Positions 61,294-64,000 of a DNA stretch of 64,000 nt are shown piece after piece. The position numbers and the translations under genes are program-made. The stretch spans positions 1,875,001 through 1,939,000 of the forward strand of contig NC_133109.1 of the NCBI RefSeq assembly GCF_022965805.1, written 5' to 3'. Position 1 is the stretch's first letter, and each line of letters begins with the position of its first letter. The notes under the pieces are model-generated. The model ran no database searches and was not told the DNA's origin. It was given only the letters and a program-made list of their open reading frames with translations. The DNA is from Primulina eburnea. Taxonomy: Eukaryota; Streptophyta; Magnoliopsida; Lamiales; Gesneriaceae.

Positions 61294-63972
61294 TCAAGAT
61301 GGAGAATGAATGTTTTCAATTCCCATCTTGACTAACAATGCTCTAAATCTGGCTGGAAGAAGCGCTTTAGTAAACAAATCTCCAAGTTGCAGCTGCGACG
61401 CAACGTGCAAAACCTTGATGATGCCCGATTGAATTCTCTCGCGCACAACATGGCAGTCAATCTCAATATGCTTTGTGCGCTCATGGAAAACAGGGTTGGA
61501 TGCTATATGAATAGCGGCTTGATTGTCACAAAACAATGTTACGGGTGTGTCCACAATGGTACATAGATCCTTTAACAATGAAATCATCCACACAGCCTCA
61601 CAAGTGGCATTCGCCATGGATCTATACTCGGCTTCAGCAGATGACTTTGATACGGTTGGTTGTTTCTTTGATTTCCATGAAACCAAGGAGCTGCCAAGCA
61701 TTACACAGAAACCGGAAATTGATCGACGCGAATCTGGACAAGCAGCCCAATCAGAATCCGAAAATACATGCAATTTAGCTTCGGACTTGAAGCTGTAAAA
61801 CAGGCCTTGTCCTGCTGTTCCCTTGACATATCTCAAAACAGAATATACGGATTGTAGATGAGCGGATCTTGGGGCAGAAACAAATTGGCTTAACTTGTTT
61901 ACCGAATAAGCCAAATCTGGTCGCGTGATGGTGAGATAAAGTAGCTTTCCCACGAGTTTTCGATACTCGGATGGGTCTATTAACAACTCACCATCATCTT
62001 GACTGAGTTTTAAATTTGCATCCATGGGAGTGGTTCGTGGTTTACTCCCAATGAGACCAGCTTCAGTGAGCAATTGAAGAGCATAATGGCGTTGACATAT
62101 ATAGATACCTCGTGAAGATCTGGCTACCTCAATGCCCAAGAAGTACTTCAAATCACCCAAGTCTTTGAGTTTGAATTGCATATTCAGAAATGTTTTCAAA
62201 CTCTCTGCCTCAGCTTTGTCATTTGTGGCAATTACTATATCATCCACATAAACTAACAATGCCAAAAATACATCACCATGTGTGCGAACAAACAAAGAAT
62301 TGTCCGAATGGGATTGAACGAAACCAATCTTAAGTAGAGTTGAAGAGAATTTGGCAAACCATTGGCGAGAGGCTTGCTTGAGTCCGTATAAAGACTTTTG
62401 CAACTTACAAACAGCATTGAGTGGCAAAGATTCCCCCTTTCGTTCATACCCAGGAGGGAGTGCCATATAAACCTCTTCGAACAAATCACCGTGTAAAAAG
62501 GCATTGTTCACATCAAGTTGCATCAAGGACCATCCTCGAACAGCAGCCAATGCTAGCAAAGTTCGAACCGTGACTAACTTTGCAACCGGTGAAAATGTTT
62601 CAAAATAATCCACACCCTCTTGTTGAGTATACCCTTTGGCGACTAACCGTGCTTTGTATCGTTCAAGGGTACCGTCCGCACGAAACTTGGCTTTATAAAC
62701 CCATTTACACCCCACTGCACGTTTCCCGGATGGCAAAGAAACAATGGACCAAGTGTCATTGCTCTCCAAAGCACTCAACTCATCAGTCATGGCTTGGCGC
62801 CATTCTGGATGTTGGACAGCTTGAGAGAAGGTGTGAGGCTCATGAATAGATGAAATGTTGTTAACCAATATGCGATAAGGAGGGGATAGCCTGTGAGTGC
62901 TAATGACAGAAGATAAAGGATGGACAGTAGAGGATTTAGTTATATTGGACGAGGTAGTAGTAAAGCAATGATAGTCACGTAAGTGACTAGGCTTGGTAGA
63001 CACTCTTTTTGAGCTAGGTTGAGGGAGTTGGTTGGAAGAATATGAGGATGGCAAGGACAGCTCACTATGGGCAGGAAGAACAGTTTCAGAAAAGAAATGT
63101 AAAGATGAATCAGAAGGGACAGATTGGTCTGCAAAAAGGAAAACTTGTTCATGGAAAATCACATCCCGGGATATATATGTCTCATTAGTGTCAATATTGA
63201 GGAGTTTGTAGGCCTTGTAGCCCGTGGGATATCCAAGAAATACAGACTTGATGGCACGAGGAGAGAATTTAGAACGTTGGCTCAAAAGAGTAGAACCATA
63301 ACAAAGACACCCAAAGGATTTTAGATGGAGATAAGAAGGGAGTTTCTTGAATAATAATTCAAATGGACTCTTGTTGGAAATGCGAGGGGAAGGAGTTCGG
63401 TTGATAAGATACACTGCAGTTAGCACACAATCACTCCAATAAGCCAAAGGAATATGTGACTGAAACAACAAAGCTCGGGCTACGTTTAAGATGTGTTGAT
63501 GTTTTCGTTCAACGACCGAGTTTTGTTGTGGTCGTTCAACACAAGAGTGATAAGACACAATCCCCTCAGACTTGAATAGGGTGGAAAAGTTTAATTCTGG
63601 TGCATTGTCGGATCGAACAGATTTGACTTTGGAACCAAATTGAGTATGCACTAGTCTACAAAATTCGGGAAAAATTCCTAAAACATCCGATTTTGCTTTC
63701 ATCAAATAAACCCAAGTGTAACGTGTGTGATCATCAACAATGGTAAGGAAATATTTGTATCCTTCAACACTCAAAGGATGAAAAGGACCCCAAACATCAA
63801 TGTGAATCAGTTCAAAGGGGGCATCACGAGTTGTATGATTAGAAATAAAAGGCAATCTCTTTTGCTTAGCTAGGTGACAAATAGAACAATCAAGCATATC
63901 ATTGTGATTTATTGAATTGGTTTGAAGTAGAGGTGCCAGTACAGATAACCTGGGTAAAGAAGGGTGCCCCAT
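61294..63972 (-). CDS. pol: Ty1/copia polyprotein (integrase-RT-RNase H), partial
   Basis: Replication enzymes of a Ty1/copia retrotransposon. 892 residues open without a stop; the frame begins at the window edge, so Gag, protease and the start of integrase lie beyond it. In order: remnant of the integrase zinc region (CSICHLAKQKRLPF), the integrase core with IHIDVWGPFHPLS, VRSDNAPELNF and VVERKHQHILNVARAL, a variable linker, reverse transcriptase from NDTWSIVSLPSGKRAVGCKW with QLDVNNAFLHGDL and the catalytic LLVYVDDIVIA, then RNase H with DSDWAACPDSRRSISGFC and SSAEAEYRSMA. The stop overlaps the polypurine tract, as is common in this group. The lack of disabling changes suggests a young element. 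I did not try to assign the lineage. Confidence 0.95.
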   Translation of the reverse strand: MGHPSLPRLSVLAPLLQTNSINHNDMLDCSICHLAKQKRLPFISNHTTRDAPFELIHIDVWGPFHPLSVEGYKYFLTIVDDHTRYTWVYLMKAKSDVLGIFPEFCRLVHTQFGSKVKSVRSDNAPELNFSTLFKSEGIVSYHSCVERPQQNSVVERKHQHILNVARALLFQSHIPLAYWSDCVLTAVYLINRTPSPRISNKSPFELLFKKLPSYLHLKSFGCLCYGSTLLSQRSKFSPRAIKSVFLGYPTGYKAYKLLNIDTNETYISRDVIFHEQVFLFADQSVPSDSSLHFFSETVLPAHSELSLPSSYSSNQLPQPSSKRVSTKPSHLRDYHCFTTTSSNITKSSTVHPLSSVISTHRLSPPYRILVNNISSIHEPHTFSQAVQHPEWRQAMTDELSALESNDTWSIVSLPSGKRAVGCKWVYKAKFRADGTLERYKARLVAKGYTQQEGVDYFETFSPVAKLVTVRTLLALAAVRGWSLMQLDVNNAFLHGDLFEEVYMALPPGYERKGESLPLNAVCKLQKSLYGLKQASRQWFAKFSSTLLKIGFVQSHSDNSLFVRTHGDVFLALLVYVDDIVIATNDKAEAESLKTFLNMQFKLKDLGDLKYFLGIEVARSSRGIYICQRHYALQLLTEAGLIGSKPRTTPMDANLKLSQDDGELLIDPSEYRKLVGKLLYLTITRPDLAYSVNKLSQFVSAPRSAHLQSVYSVLRYVKGTAGQGLFYSFKSEAKLHVFSDSDWAACPDSRRSISGFCVMLGSSLVSWKSKKQPTVSKSSAEAEYRSMANATCEAVWMISLLKDLCTIVDTPVTLFCDNQAAIHIASNPVFHERTKHIEIDCHVVRERIQSGIIKVLHVASQLQLGDLFTKALLPARFRALLVKMGIENIHSPS

Positions 63973-64000
63973 TCTATAGTGCCACAGTGTGTTTTGAGAA

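Overview
The window is nuclear DNA of a eudicot plant. It is AT-rich, its genes have many introns with plant-type splice sites, and it carries plant-specific families (CLE peptide, class-B heat stress factor, nsLTP, chloroplast CCB2). It also holds plant LTR retrotransposons and many copies of one GTGAGAC-rich miniature element. My impression is an asterid, perhaps Lamiales, but only from the look of that repeat.

Genes, left to right. A CFIm25 gene (minus, 3327-6472) lies head-to-head with a CTF8 gene (plus, 7700-9630). CTF8 converges on a small mitochondrial complex I subunit gene (minus, 10525-12442). Next come a CLE peptide precursor (15401-15667), a protein phosphatase-1 inhibitor-2 gene (21899-23811), a class-B heat stress transcription factor (26699-27797), a type-1 nsLTP (30028-30387), an At4g00755-like F-box gene (34747-37707) and a CCB2 gene (42222-44188). 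I rebuilt exons from splice signals and reading frame. All models close in frame except CCB2, which has a one-base insertion in exon 2. The genes are not a pathway. They are ordinary housekeeping and regulatory genes: mRNA 3' processing, sister-chromatid cohesion, respiration, cell signalling, heat response, lipid transfer, ubiquitination and cytochrome b6f assembly.

Repeats fill the rest. (1) A 375-bp TRIM retrotransposon (12627-13001) has 119-bp LTRs and target duplication AAGAG. (2) A 4.4-kb foldback element (16129-20550) has arms made of about seven 227-bp units in opposite orientation and a 9-bp target duplication, which points to Mutator-type transposition. (3) At least 23 copies of a ~180-bp MITE with GTGAGAC/GTCTCAC ends lie mostly between 24 and 34 kb. 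(4) hAT-type MITEs occur in F-box intron 1 and nested in another element at 38.0-38.7 kb. (5) An 8.8-kb LTR element (46125-54921) has 2.5-kb LTRs, encodes only Gag, and carries an array of GCGCATATGCGC palindromes in each LTR. (6) A nearly complete Ty1/copia pol ORF (61294-63972, minus) runs off the right edge. LINE and Ty3/gypsy relics, an F-box pseudogene from a decayed segmental duplication, and long TA microsatellites complete the picture.

No rRNA, tRNA or CRISPR was recognised. The least ordinary items are the foldback element with tandem arms, the gag-only element with CpG-rich palindromes, and the CCB2 frameshift.
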